Positions 10,242-21,903 of a DNA stretch of 32,708 bases are shown here, one piece after another; the stretch's first letter is position 1; the number at the start of each line of letters is the position of its first letter. The notes beneath the pieces were generated by a model, which saw only the letters and a list, made by a program, of their open reading frames with translations, was not told the DNA's origin and did no database searches. A program made the translations under genes and the position numbers. The stretch is from Pigoraptor chileana (taxonomy: Eukaryota; Opisthokonta; Filasterea): positions 1 to 32,708 of the forward strand of contig CALSCR010002186.1 of NCBI GenBank assembly GCA_943704495.1. The letters are read 5' to 3'.

Positions 10242-12673
10242 ATGGCATCACGGCTCGCGAAAGGGGGCGGCGGACCGTGTTCAGCGTGCGACAATGCGAC
10301 AATAGCAGGCCGTTTGGGCCACTTTGAGTGTCTGTGGTGGAGGATCGCGCGATCAGGAATGGATTTCAGTGGAGTTCAAGAAGAATCATCAGAAGATGCA
10401 CGAGGAGATACAGCAATGCATTCGTCGGCTGCGAATGGAAAGACAGAGTGCTTGCAGGTGTGTTTGCGCGCTCATTCACTGACATCTTCGTCTGATCGAC
10501 GACAGCTTGCAGCACTTTAGCTCGTCAGTGTTCTTTAGGATTAATCAGGACCCCTAGTTTTTGATAACTTTTTAATCTTGTTTTTGTTATTACAATTTGA
10601 ATGCTCCTTTGTACAGTGGCTGGTTGTTAATGGGGGATCTCCATCGTGTGAAAACGAGCACGGGCGTGTACCAGCACATGGAGCTGCCGCTAATGGGCAT
10701 CTGGAGTGTTTACGATTGTGCGCCGTTGAAGACGCATGTGTGGCGGTCGATAAGAACGGCGACACTCCGCTCCACTTGGCTGCTGTCAATGGACACACCG
10801 AATGTGTGGGGTGAGTATGTTTGCATGCGGCACTATTTGTTTCTGTAGCGAACGTACGTGACTAAGTTGTTGCAACATATACGGAATCTTTTGTGTTTTG
10901 TGAGTGCGTTTTTAATGGTATTGTCAGATACAGGTGTGTTTCGCTGTGTGCTCTTCACATTTACGATCAATCCATTCACAAGCGCGGTGTAAGATTTAGA
11001 TGTATTTTTGTATGTACCTTTGCGTGAATAACGATCTGCCGTGTGCATGCATGCATGCAGGCTGTTACTAGAACGGTCTCCTGCTGATCTTGTCGATGCG
11101 CCGAACACACGCGGCTGGACACCACTGCACTCTGCTGCCTCAAGGGGTCACATGGCCACTGTGCGCAGACTCATCGACGGGCGCGCGACAGTCACTCTGC
11201 GGTGAGAAATCATTGAGCCGGTCGTGCTCTTGTCAGCTGTACGGGATGGAGATGGTGTGCGTGTATATATATATAGTGATATATAGTGTGTGTGTATGTA
11301 TGTGTGTATGTATGTGTGCGAGGGGGGGGGGGGGGGGGGGGGNNNNNNNNNNGGTGCGCCGAAATTTCATTCGATATTGTGTGCGCTTTGGGCAACTTAA
11401 TCCACTTCGCAGTTATCTTAGGGCAGCACTGTAGCGTCCTGCTGGCTCCCAGATAAGCGCGCTGCCTTCATTTGTTTACAGTGTGTAATTGTTTGCGTTT
11501 GGTTTGTGGACTGCGTGTGTGTGCATAGGGCACTGGATGGCTCGTCTCCGGCAGACATTGCTTCACGCGGAGGTCATCGCGAAGTCGCCACGTTGATTAT
11601 GGCGCAAGGTTTGTATTTAAGTGTGTATATGTGTGTGGGTTTGTGTGTATGTATGCGCGCGTGCGTGTGTGTATGTATGTACTGGAGCCGTGAGCGTACA
11701 GCTTCCGACAGCAACTTTAATATTAATCCTTGCATCTGGGATCCTGCGGTGATGCTGCTTTTACGAACTCAGGTCCCGCAAGTGTCCGCGTGTATTCAAA
11801 CAGAGTCGCTTCGTTTGCCGAGAGTTCTCTTCCGTTTATATATGTTGCGCTGGGGCTATTCTTTGCGGCGGCGGCGTGTGCTGGCCATTTTTCGCCGGAA
11901 CTGTTTGAGATCTTTTTCCCGGTTGGTTTCAGCTATTTAGTTGTAACCATTTCTTACATATTGCCTTCCGTTGTGTTTCATTTGAATGATTCTTCTCATA
12001 GATATCTGTTTCTCTTTGTAAATGAGTGCAGCTAATGGAATCAAATACTAGGAACAAATATACCTTGATTTTTATTATTATTAAAAAGGCCTTCCCCTTC
12101 CCAGTAAGGGTATTGCAGTCACGTACTAACGCCACCACTGACCATATATGGCTTTCTATCGCAGGGAACAAGCATACTCTCGCACGCATTTCGGGGTCTC
12201 CTCACCATATATGTCTCGCTTGTTGCCATTTTCAGCGTAATGCTCGCCACAGAACAGCGGCGACCGGCAACTTTTGCTTCTCTTCTTGTAAGTAGACAAT
12301 GTTTGTGAACTTTCGATATCCTCTCTCGTTAAGGTGCCATAAGGTTTAGAATATGCACTCTGTGTCTGTCCAGAAATGTACCGCAGTCGCTCACTTTGCT
12401 GGTCTTGTGGCAGTATACAGCATCCTTACAATTCACTCTTAATGTGTCTCTGTTTGTGCCCATATATTCACCTCTGACCAACCCGACTGCATGCTCTATT
12501 TTTCACTACAGATAATGTTGTCTGTGTTTTTTCTCGCGTGGACAGTGTCGACGGTTGCATATCGGGAGGTATCAGACTCCCTCCGAGTCGTCGCACTCGT
12601 GTCAGGATCTGCCGCCGCGTGGCTGTCCCTTGCACGAGGGAGTGTATCGCACAAATCGGTCAAGCGAGAATGA
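10242..12673 (+). CDS. Ankyrin-repeat multi-pass membrane protein, 399 aa
   Basis: Exons: 10242-10457, 10617-10810, 11061-11201, 11529-11608, 11773-12017, 12165-12287, 12374-12412 and 12512-12673; GT-AG and phases agree throughout, giving exactly 400 codons with the stop. About residues 53-218 hold five ankyrin repeats, with cores such as GDTAMHSSAANGKTECL, GDTPLHLAAVNGHTECV and GWTPLHSAASRGHMATV; a degenerate one may precede them. The C-terminal half is hydrophobic, with segments containing PFIYVALGLFFAAAACAG, FFPVGFSYLVVTISYILP, GLLTIYVSLVAIFSVMLA and AGLVAIMLSVFFLAWTVS, and perhaps VALVSGSAAAWLSL. It ends in a basic tail, KSVKRE. No DHHC motif, pore motif or signal peptide is seen. Ankyrins are probably cytosolic; function unknown. 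The exon 7 donor (after 12412) is the weakest join. The 3' half lacks family support, so its exon map rests on open frame and splice signals. Confidence 0.72.
11327..11352. other. Poly-G run and assembly gap in intron 3
   Basis: A run of about 20 G (11323-11342) ends in ten N (11343-11352). The true intron length is therefore unknown. It lies within an intron, so the ankyrin-membrane reading frame is not affected. Confidence 0.98.
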
Positions 12674-13933
12674 ACCGCACCATTGGCCCTGAATCGTCGG
12701 TTTGGCGCAACTCTTATAATCAGAGCTAGCGATTGCTGTTGTTTTCGGTTGAGAGCAGCCTTGCCCTTTCGCTGCTGAAAATGTCATATTCAAATCGACT
12801 CGACAGGAATTTACATTGACGTCTGGATTGACACGTGCTTTTACGCGGTTGCCTCATTTGAGCTACAAAAGATTGGAGCATGTACAAGTCAGAGGATGTG
12901 CCCGCTTCGGGCGGCCTTTTGTACGCCAAACAACATTTTGCACATAGCAGGTGCAGGTGTAAGCAAGGCTATCGCTAGCCCTGCGGTCTCGGGGCGTCTT
13001 TAGTTGCAGAACGCGACCGTGGAGGGCATGGGTACTTTGGTGGACGTGGAGCGATAGTGACAAGTGGAATGGGACTGCAGATCTAGAGTACTGTGAGACC
13101 AGAGATGGGCATCCGGCCGAAAAAATATCATGGAATACTGATATCCGAACCGATGATATATAAAAGCTGGCACATGAATTCGAAGCAAGCAAAAAAAATT
13201 ATATTGTGCGAAAAAATAAGGTTCGTATGAGATGGGGATATATATGTGTGACAAAATGAACACTGAGTTCCGCGACGGGACTTGTGTAAGTGCAGTCAGT
13301 TAATTCAGTGTACTAACATATGCACAACTGACGAAGCGGGACGGCATCAAGGCAAGATTTTGGCACCGGCATGACAGGACTGGTGACGCCTGTCAAATTT
13401 GTGCGAATTCATCTGGTCACGGCAGACTGATGCGGTGCCATGGATTCTACTATTCAGGGATTGTATGCGGTGGGTGGGCACTGTGGCCTGACCGTTATCT
13501 AAAACAGTCTTCCTCGGACCGCAGCCGTTGTCAGCCATCGCGAACATATGCAATACTGCCGCCGCCGTCCTCAGTCGGCAAATCAATGGCGTCTAATCAG
13601 TGGTCGCCAGCAGAGTGCCCCCCAGTGCCGGCGATTGTGACCGGCAGTGCAAGCAGTAATGTCACGTGATCTTATTTCAGCAGGACTGACGTCTGGACAA
13701 TGCCGCACTGATATGTGTGTTTTACGATAACAAAAGCGGTAATCTTTCGCAGCCTCTGCTCTGTCTTTGGTACATATTTTGACAAAGTCTCTTGGAGACA
13801 CTGGTAACCAAGCGTATTCGTACCTCCGGGAAATTAAAGCGCCAGACGGGTGAAAATCTGTCAGTGCGTGCATGTCCCACGCGCCGTCAACAGATCATAC
13901 CTTATATGCACATAGTGTGTACGGTGCGGTGCC
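12674..13933. other. Spacer upstream of the ankyrin-kinase gene
   Basis: 1.26 kb with no convincing gene. A TATA-like ATATATAAAAG lies at 13156-13166. From about 13260 to 13680 the sequence is rich in CAGT/ACTG and GCCG words, like the spacer at 20.2-22.2 kb. The 14-mer TGCGGTGCCATGGA at 13431-13444 is an exact copy of the start-codon region 13925-13938 of the next gene. Confidence 0.5.
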
Positions 13934-16900
13934 ATGGACGACCCACAAAGCGCGATTCAGCGGGATTACCATCTGCATTTGCATGAGGTGAGTGGGCTGG
14001 CCTGATGTGGGAACCGAATCTTCACTGCCCGGCGCACGACTAAGGAACCGTCACTTAAGTCTCACTCTGTAATGGTCGATGTGACGCTGATAGAGTCTGA
14101 CCTCAATTGTATCAGTGTGCGTTCGAGTCACTCTTCGACCACAAATATCATACTATATGGTATTAACTGCGTTTATTGTGATTCCCTTGACCTACAATTC
14201 GGGTTTGGCATCATAGGTTCTGTGGAGAGCGTTGCGTGTTCGCGGAAACAACGCCGCTGTGAAAGAGGCAGAAGCGCATATTCTTCAACGGTCTGTCGCG
14301 GATATCAATGCGAAAGAGACGACCAAAGGACGCAGCGCAATCCACGCAGCAGTAAACTACTCTCGTAGTAGTGAGCTCATCGACCTCCTCCTCAATCGCG
14401 GTGCTGACGTGAACGCAAACGATAACAGGCGATGGACTGCCCTCCACTTTGCATCGGTATATGGACATATTGATGTCGTTACTTTGCTCCTTGATCGTGG
14501 TGCTGACGTGAACGCAGTCACTACCAGTCGTTCGAGCGCCCTCCACATTGCGTCGCGCAACGACTGCACTGGTGTTGTTGCGTTGCTTCTTGATCGCGGT
14601 GCTGATATGAATGCGGTTGATTGCAAGGGATTGACTGCGCTCCAAATTGCATCACAAAAAAACCACGTTGATGTCGTAGCGTTGCTTCTCAATCGCGGTG
14701 CTGATGGGAGTGCGGTCACTACCGATGGACGCCTCACTGCCCTCCACATTGCGTCGCAAAACGACAGCACTGGTGTTGTTGCCTTGCTTCTTGATCGGGG
14801 TGCCGACGTGAACGCAGTCGATAACAGGCGATGCACTGCCCTCCACATTGCGTCGCAAAACGACTGCACTCGTGTTGTTGCCTTGCTTCTTGATCGCGGT
14901 GCTGACGTGAACGCAGTCGATAGCAAGCTGTGGACTGCCCTCCACTACGCGTTGAGCTATCGCCGCATGAACGTCGCTACATTGCTTCTTGATCGCGGTG
15001 CCATTTTCAAAGCTGCCCATGGCCGTGCAAAAGCATCTCCCTGTGCTGTGTTGTCTGCATGGGGCCCCGGCGACGTCGTTGCGCTGCTTGCTGCAATGGC
15101 CGCGAATGCCCACGACGATAACAATGGCCAAGTGTGGCACCTCCCCAAGCGATATACCAACATCGTCAAGTGCCTTCTCAATCAACGCGCAGTTGATGAA
15201 AATCGCTGCACTGCCCTCCACATCGCGGCGAAAAACGGCCACATGGACGTCATTAAATCGCTTCTCGATTGCGGTGCTGACTTGAGCTCGGTCAATAACA
15301 GGAGATGCACTGCCCTCCACATTGCATCGGAACATGGTCACACTGCCGTCGCGGTGTTGCTTCTCGATCGCGGTGCTAATGTGAATGCGGTTGAAGGTTC
15401 AGGATGGGATGCCCTCCACTTTGCGTCGGTAAATGGTCACACTGCCGTCGTGGCGTTGCTTCTCGATCGCGGCGCTAATGTGAGTGCGGTTGAAGGTTCA
15501 GGATGTGATGCCCTCCTCTTTGCATCGGAAAATGGACATAGTGGCGTCGTGGCGTTGCTTCTTGATCGCGGTGCTAATGTAAATGCGGTTGAAGTTTCAG
15601 GATGCACTGCCCTCCACGCTGCGTCTGCAAATGGACATAGTGGCGTCGTGGCGTTGCTTGTCGATCGTGCTGCGAATGTGAATGCTGTTGAAGGTTCGGG
15701 ATGTAATGCCCTCCTCTTTGCATCGGAAAATGGTCACACTGCCGTCGTGGCGTTGCTTCTTGATCGCGGTGCTAATGTGAATGCGGTTGAAGGTTCAGGA
15801 TGCACTGCCCTCCACGTTGCGTCGGCAAATGGTCACACTGCCGTCGTGGCGTTGCTTCTTGATCGCGGTGCTGATGCGAATGCAATGGAAACCGAACGTC
15901 GGACCGCCCTCCACCTTGCGTCACAAGAAGGCCACGTTGACATCGCTGCTTTGCTTGTTGATCACTTTGCTGATGTGAAGGCAATCGCTGACCTCAGGAG
16001 GACTGCCCTGCACAATGCGTCCCAAGAAGGCCACGTTGACGTCGTTGCGTTCCTTCTTAATCGCGGCGCTAATGTGAACGCAATCGATATCGACGGACGG
16101 ACTGCTCTTCACCTTGCGTCGAAAAATGGCCACGTTGACGTCGTTTCATTGCTTCTCAATCGCGGTGCTGATGCGAGTGTGGTCGATGCCAATACGCACA
16201 TCACTGCCCTGCACATTGCATCGAAATACGGCCACACTGACGTCGTTGCGTTGCTTCTTAATCGCGGTGCTAATGTGAACGTAATCGATAGCGACGGATG
16301 GACTGCTCTCCACAATGCGTCGAGCCACAACAGCGCTGATGTCGTTTCACTGCTACTCAACCACGGTGCTGATGTCAACGCAGTTAGAAATCGTAATACA
16401 ACCGCCCTCCATTCCGCGTCGCGCAACAACCGCGCTGACGTCGTTTCATTGCTTCTCAATCGCGGTGCTGATGTGAGTGCGGTCGATGCCAACGGAGAGA
16501 CGGCCTTCCAAATCGCATCCAGACGAGGCTACTCGCGCGTCGTATCAATATTCAATCATGATCATGTGGCGAACGCATCCAATACCGACGATTTAGACAT
16601 GGTAGTCGGCAATGTGCCGGACAACTGCCGCGCTAACTTGCTTACCGATCGCAGTGCTGACACTAATGTGGTCGAGGGCACTGGGCAGACCACCCTCCAC
16701 AGTGCATCGGAAAAAGGACACACTGACGTCGTCGCATCGCTCCTCGATGGCGGCGCAGATGCAAATGCGGTCGATAAGAACGGAAAAACGGCCGTTCAGT
16801 CCGCCATCGCAAGCGGCTTTACTGATGTCGTGTTTGTGCTGATTACTCGCAATGCAACTGTGAGTCCTCAATTGTTTTCATCGGTCAAACAAGGCCACAT

Positions 16901-19862
16901 TGGCATACTTGAGCTACTTCTTGCAGCACACGTCGGCAGTAACTCCTCGCCTCTCGTTGACGACGCGATTGGTTGTCAGTCGCCCGATAGCCGTCGCCGA
17001 CTCAAAGAGTGTATGCGTCTGCAATCGGAGTGGAGTGTATCTTCGGGCGCACCCTTGCCGCTACTCACAGTTGCATCACGTGCACTCGCTGCTACCCGGT
17101 TGGAGCGTGTGACACCCCGGAGGCTGCCGTCGTCCATCGACGACGCCGTCGACATTCTGCCGCTGGCGTCCCTACTTGGTGAAGTACTCGACGGCATACC
17201 AGTCTCACCCACGCACTCTCAGGAATTCACTGCCGCATTGAGCTCTCAGACGGAGTACGAACGGCTACAGCGGGAGCTGGCGGCAACAACAGAGGCCACT
17301 GCGTTGGTTGAGCTTGTGGCCAAACGCGATACTGCACGAGACGCATTGATGAGCGCCGTTGTGGTGTTGCAAGAGCGATTTGGGGACACATCAGGCGCCA
17401 ATTCACTGTTACGCATTGCGGAGACTGCGGAGAGGATGAGAGGGCAGCTGGTCACGTGGATCGATCGGCCTGATAATGATGCTCCACAGTCGATTGAACT
17501 CGATGTTGACGGCATCCGTCGGTGTCTGGACTGGCACAAAACCTGGTGCACCGCGTGGGACGAGGAAAGGGTGCGGTATGCCGCCAACACAGAGCGCTGT
17601 GGAAAGAGGACTGCCGCATATGCCAAATCCATTGCATCACATTTTGAGGGCGATCAGCACGCGTCATTGAACGAGCTCCGTTTGTTGCACATCGAGGGTA
17701 TCGCGGCTTCGCTGAGGGTCATATTGGCCGCGTGGGACGAAATACTCTCAATTTCGCACACGCGCTCTCCTTACGAAGCCAGGTTGCGCCAATTTGCACC
17801 GGTCGTAGATGTGTACTTACGCGCGTTTGTGCGCGACGTTCGAGCGGGGTGGGATGAGTTGCGCCGTCTTGTTGGTTTCGCATCGGCCACACGGGAGGCT
17901 GCACTCAACGCCCCCCGCGTACCGATCCTCAAAAGACAACTGCAGGAGCGTGCAGTGCAGCTGCGAAATGCAAAGCGCAAGCATAGGGACACTTTGACGG
18001 ATCTGACGGATGCCGAGCACGACGGCATAGATGACGTGGAGGTTGCGGCGTTTAAAGAGCGCGTGAAAGCTGCACGACACGACATGTGTGGCGCAGAGCA
18101 GGCGTACAGCGATGCTGCACTGGAGTTTGTTCTGCTCGCCACGCGTTTGCCGGAGTATCAGGCGGACTTCCGGGGCGATCTCGCCAATGTAATGCAGCTG
18201 CCAGAACTACTGAAGCCGGGGAGGAGTGCTGCACAGTACCGCATGGATCGTGTGCTCGCACGTGCAGGAGGCGGGTCGCGGCGCGATGTGTATTTGGCTG
18301 TGCTGGATGAGAACGGCACCGAGCAGCAGTGCGTGCTGAAGAGTTTTCATCTGGGCAGCGAGAAGGAGAGGAAAGATTTTCTGAGTGAATCGCGGCTGTT
18401 GCGGTCACTGCGGCATCCGAACATTGTTTCAATTGAGGCGGTGTTCATTGAGGACGGGGCGACCAGGTATAGCGAACTTCCACAGACAATCGGCTACATT
18501 CAGCTCGATTTCTGCGAAAAGGGAGACCTTTTGCAGTGGGTGCGAGCGACAATGCCCAGCAATGCACGGAAGCAGGCGGTTCTGCGTGGGGCACTGCTTG
18601 GACTAGAGCACATTCACCGCATGGGCGTGGTGCATTGTGACATCAAACCGCAGAACATTCTCGTCGACGCATCCGGGCGCGGCATCATCAGCGACTTTGA
18701 TGTGAGCTCGGAGCAATCTGCCAGGACGTCGACCGCGACAAAGGCTGCAACGCGCGTCGCCGGGACGGACGCGTACCTTGCACCAGAGCTCATACGGGGC
18801 GATGTGAGCGCGGCCAATGCATCGACGGACATGTATGCGTTTGCACTGACAGTGTATGACACTTACTTTCCTCCCGACGAGGTGACCGGCGCACTGCAGA
18901 GGCCGAGCATGACACAGGTGGCGCACCGCGGAGTGCTCATTGCAATCCCCGCCACTGCTGATGCGGCTCTTTCGTCGTTTTTGGCGTCCGTGTTCAGCGC
19001 AGAGGCACGTGAGCGTCCGAGTAGTCGGGATGCGCTGGGTCATGTGTACTTTGTGTCGCCGCCCCCGCTTGCGCCAGGTGATAGGGAGGGACGCGCCACG
19101 TGCATATGCTGTATGGACGTGCACTCGTTGGCAAATGGTGTTGCGTGCTCGGATGCAAATGAGGGATCGCACTTTGTGTGTAATGAGGATTTTGAGCGAT
19201 ATGTGCAGAGTTGCGCTGCGGACGACATTGCTGTGCTGAAGCGCCGTGACGGGCAGATCACGTGCCCTGACTCGGTGTGTGGACGGCGCTTTGATTCGAG
19301 ACTCGTGGCGGATCACGTGACCTCTCAAACTTTTGGCGCGTTTATTGATTCACAGCGCAAGCTATCGGCCGCCATTGCGACTCTGGAGCTGGATCGTGTG
19401 TGGAATGAGCGGCTGGAGCAAGTCCGGCAGGCAGCACGGCCATCACGCGAGATGGTCATTCGCTTACACAAGGAACATATCGAGGAGAGAATACTGACAT
19501 TGCGGTGCCCGCGATGTGCGACAGCGTTTGTTGAATTTGAGGGATGCTTTGCGCTGGTGTGCGGGACATGCAACGCGAAGTTTTGCGGGTGGTGTCTAGT
19601 GGACTGCGGAGACCCGTTGAGCGAGCCCAACCGTGCGAATAACTTGACCCACCGCCACGTGGTCAGATGCTCTCTGCGTCGATCGGTAGACCCGCTCTAT
19701 GGCGACATGGCGCTTTTTGAAAGAGTGCAATGCGAACGTCGGCAAAAGGCGACGAGGGAGTATCTGTTGAAAGTGGGCGACGCTGGTATTGCGGAGGCGG
19801 TACTCGCTGCATGCGCGACACAGCTGGAAGTTCTCGGTGTGCGGATCAACATGGGCGAGTGA
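13934..19862 (+). CDS. Ankyrin repeats - protein kinase - RING/Rcat-like fusion, 1899 aa
   Basis: Exon 1 is 13934-13987 (18 codons, starting MDDPQSA, donor GTGAGT); exon 2 is 14217-19862, one open frame of 1882 codons. An in-frame TAG at 14214 forms part of the acceptor, so the first exon is needed; the long frame has no upstream ATG of its own. Residues about 45-930 hold some 26 ankyrin repeats of 33 aa, four of them degenerate. A helical linker follows (about 930-1360). The kinase (about 1361-1630) has K1393 in VLK, HCDIKPQN with D1493, DFD in place of DFG (D1511) and APE; its Gly-loop is poor. From C1647 there is a RING-like set (CICC, later HFVC, CPDSVC). Then an Rcat-like module reads CPRC, nine residues, C1795, four residues, CGTC, four residues, CGWC, matching RBR ligase spacing with C1795 at the catalytic place; no IBR cysteines lie between. 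It is probably a signalling kinase and/or ubiquitin ligase; substrate unknown. Confidence 0.9.
15405..15890 (+). repeat. Near-identical 99-bp ankyrin coding repeats
   Basis: Five consecutive 99-bp units are almost identical at DNA level; CACTGCCGTCGTGGCGTTGC recurs at 15436, 15735 and 15834, and the intervening units carry CATAGTGGCGTCGTGGCGTT at 15537 and 15636. At protein level units alternate between an ALLFASENGH type and an ALHxASANGH type, so pairs of units (198 bp) look duplicated together. Confidence 0.9.
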
Positions 19863-20656
19863 TGATTGGGCACGTGCCACTGATTGGAGGGGTCGGCCGT
19901 ATTGTTTTTGATCTCGGGTATGCCTCGAGTCTTGATCCTGACAATGTAAGTTCCCTCCATCATGTGAATGAAGTGACACTCATACTGGGCTGTTGCGAGT
20001 CGCATCATATCTTATGCAATAGCTAATCCGTCCTTCAGTGCAAGAAGCGTCTGGATGCTAGCCTTGTATGTATGTGTCAGTGCAATTGTATGTCCGTGTG
20101 TGTATGTACATGTGGCTGCAATCCATCTAGTACGGCGCTTCTAGTAACTACTATGCTGCTCACTTGTCTGTGAAATAGTATTATAGGCTAATAAGAGTAC
20201 TACAGACAGTAGTGTTCGCAGTACGGTAACCCCGTTGCCGCTCTATCAGCTGAACGCGGTCGTCGACAGATGGAGGTAAATCATGCATCTAAGTAAAGTA
20301 ACACGATTCCAGTCTCAAGCTGTAGTGTCTGAGTCAGTTTACTGGCTGCCAGTGGCTGTGAATAAAGCGGACCGATTGAGAGCCTGGGCGGCGGCTGCAG
20401 CACGACGGCGATGTGAGTCAGTGCAAAAACGTCAGTTCTGGTGGCAGTTCATTGTTGCAGCAGTGTGACTGGCATTCAGCTTGATTCGACCGGCTGATTG
20501 GCATTGATTTCGTACGCGCACGAACTGATCCCGCCATTTATTCAACGAAAGCGCAAGGAGCCCAGGGCGAGACATTATTCTTCGCAAGATACACGTTGAC
20601 ATTTTAGCAGTGAGCCCCCGCAGTCAGTTTAACTGCAGTCACCTGTTGCGAATGGA

Positions 20657-20667
20657 GGTTCGATCCC
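20657..20667 (+). other. Pol III box-B-like sequence (tRNA or SINE remnant?)
   Basis: GGTTCGATCCC fits the tRNA T-loop/box B consensus. A hairpin GCAG TCAGTTTAA CTGC lies 37 bases upstream (20620-20636), where a D-arm might be. The acceptor, anticodon and T stems do not pair well, so this is not an intact tRNA; a tRNA-derived SINE or decayed tRNA is possible. Confidence 0.2.
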
Positions 20668-21903
20668 GGATACTGACCCCACTGGAATGGAATGAGCCGG
20701 GCTATACGCCAGCCCGCCGCCGGTTGAGCCCTGTTGTGTTGGTGACATGATTCTATTATTCAAAATTCCATACGATAATTACAACCTGACTCCATATTAA
20801 TTTTCACACCATTTAGTTGACATGATCTACATAACAGCTGCCGCCGCCGACTGCCGAGAAATTGTCCCTCCACTCTGAAAGTGGCCATCGGTCATGTGTA
20901 AGTATTGCCTCGCGCTGATGAATCGGTTCTGAACTGCGGCTGTGGTGCGGTGGATTCGCTGCCATTGATGCATTGAACCGGCACCGCATGGTTTAATATT
21001 GAGGTACTGACTGACAGATGTCTGTAAGTTCCGCAGTGGCGCGCTGATGCGACACTCAGACCCGTCCCGCATTTACTCGGGCATGCATAGGCCCGCGGCG
21101 ATCGCCGGCAAAAGCCGATGTAAAGCAAACTAGGCAAGCCAGTCCAGAAAAACATACTTCCGATGACAGAGCATGTACCGTCGGTGCTGCGTCGCCGACG
21201 ACTGCCGCCGGACTGCTGACGTCAGTAGGAGGAGGCGAAGGATGCGAAATACCTCGGACCGGGTACCGTCACTCGCTCCAGCGAAGCCAAACGATCTTTT
21301 GACTGCACCCGCCAGTCAGCAAGTACATCGTCATATATGTGTTGGATCGCGCAGAAGCCGAGACTGCCGTGAGATTTCAGTTTCCGTAACTTCAAATTTT
21401 AATTAATGGACACTGTCATACACGGCAGGTTCAGTTCGTGACAGCCGCGCCTACAAGAAAAACTGACTTCACTGTCAGCATCGGCGGCCGCACGACAGTC
21501 GCCGGGCCAGCAGCTGACTGACTGCGGAACGTATGACGGCCAGTGAACTAATGCGGGCCCCCGGACTCGGCGGCAGTCGGAACTGCGCCGCTGACTTTAT
21601 TCGGCCCGGTCGACTGGCTAACTAACTGATCTCACAACTAACTGAGCACTTCAGTTTGCACTGCCGTTGGCACTCCGAATTGAAGAACTTCAATTACTGA
21701 CGCCGACTCGACAGCCGGTCGAGTGACCGGGCCGGCCACGCCGCCGGCTAAATCGGAGTGAGCTGCGGGGAGCGTGGTCCGCGCGCACTGTCAATGCCGC
21801 CGCCGGCCGCGCACGTCAGGCACGGCAGGTTCGGCCGGCGGAGCGGGCTGACCCAATGGCATATAAACTGACAAGGACAGTCAGATGAAGCACAGATGGG
21901 CAG

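Noticed and set aside
13583-13873. A 96-aa minus-strand frame upstream of the ankyrin-kinase gene
   Set aside because: No domain and no splice partners; the length is within chance expectation.
14232-14234. TTG at 14232 as the start of the 1876-codon frame
   Set aside because: There is no ATG, and an in-frame TAG just upstream is part of a splice acceptor. A short exon at 13934-13987 with a perfect donor supplies the ATG in phase.
14357-16871. Several open frames of 60-229 aa antisense to the ankyrin repeats
   Set aside because: They mirror the repeated coding DNA in other frames; the 99-bp periodicity keeps stops out of the shadow frames. The plus frame gives a clean ankyrin protein.
20222-20275. 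A tRNA on the minus strand (GTTCAGCTGATAGAGC D-arm-like sequence)
   Set aside because: No matching anticodon arm, T-arm (GTTCRA) or acceptor stem was found at the right distances.
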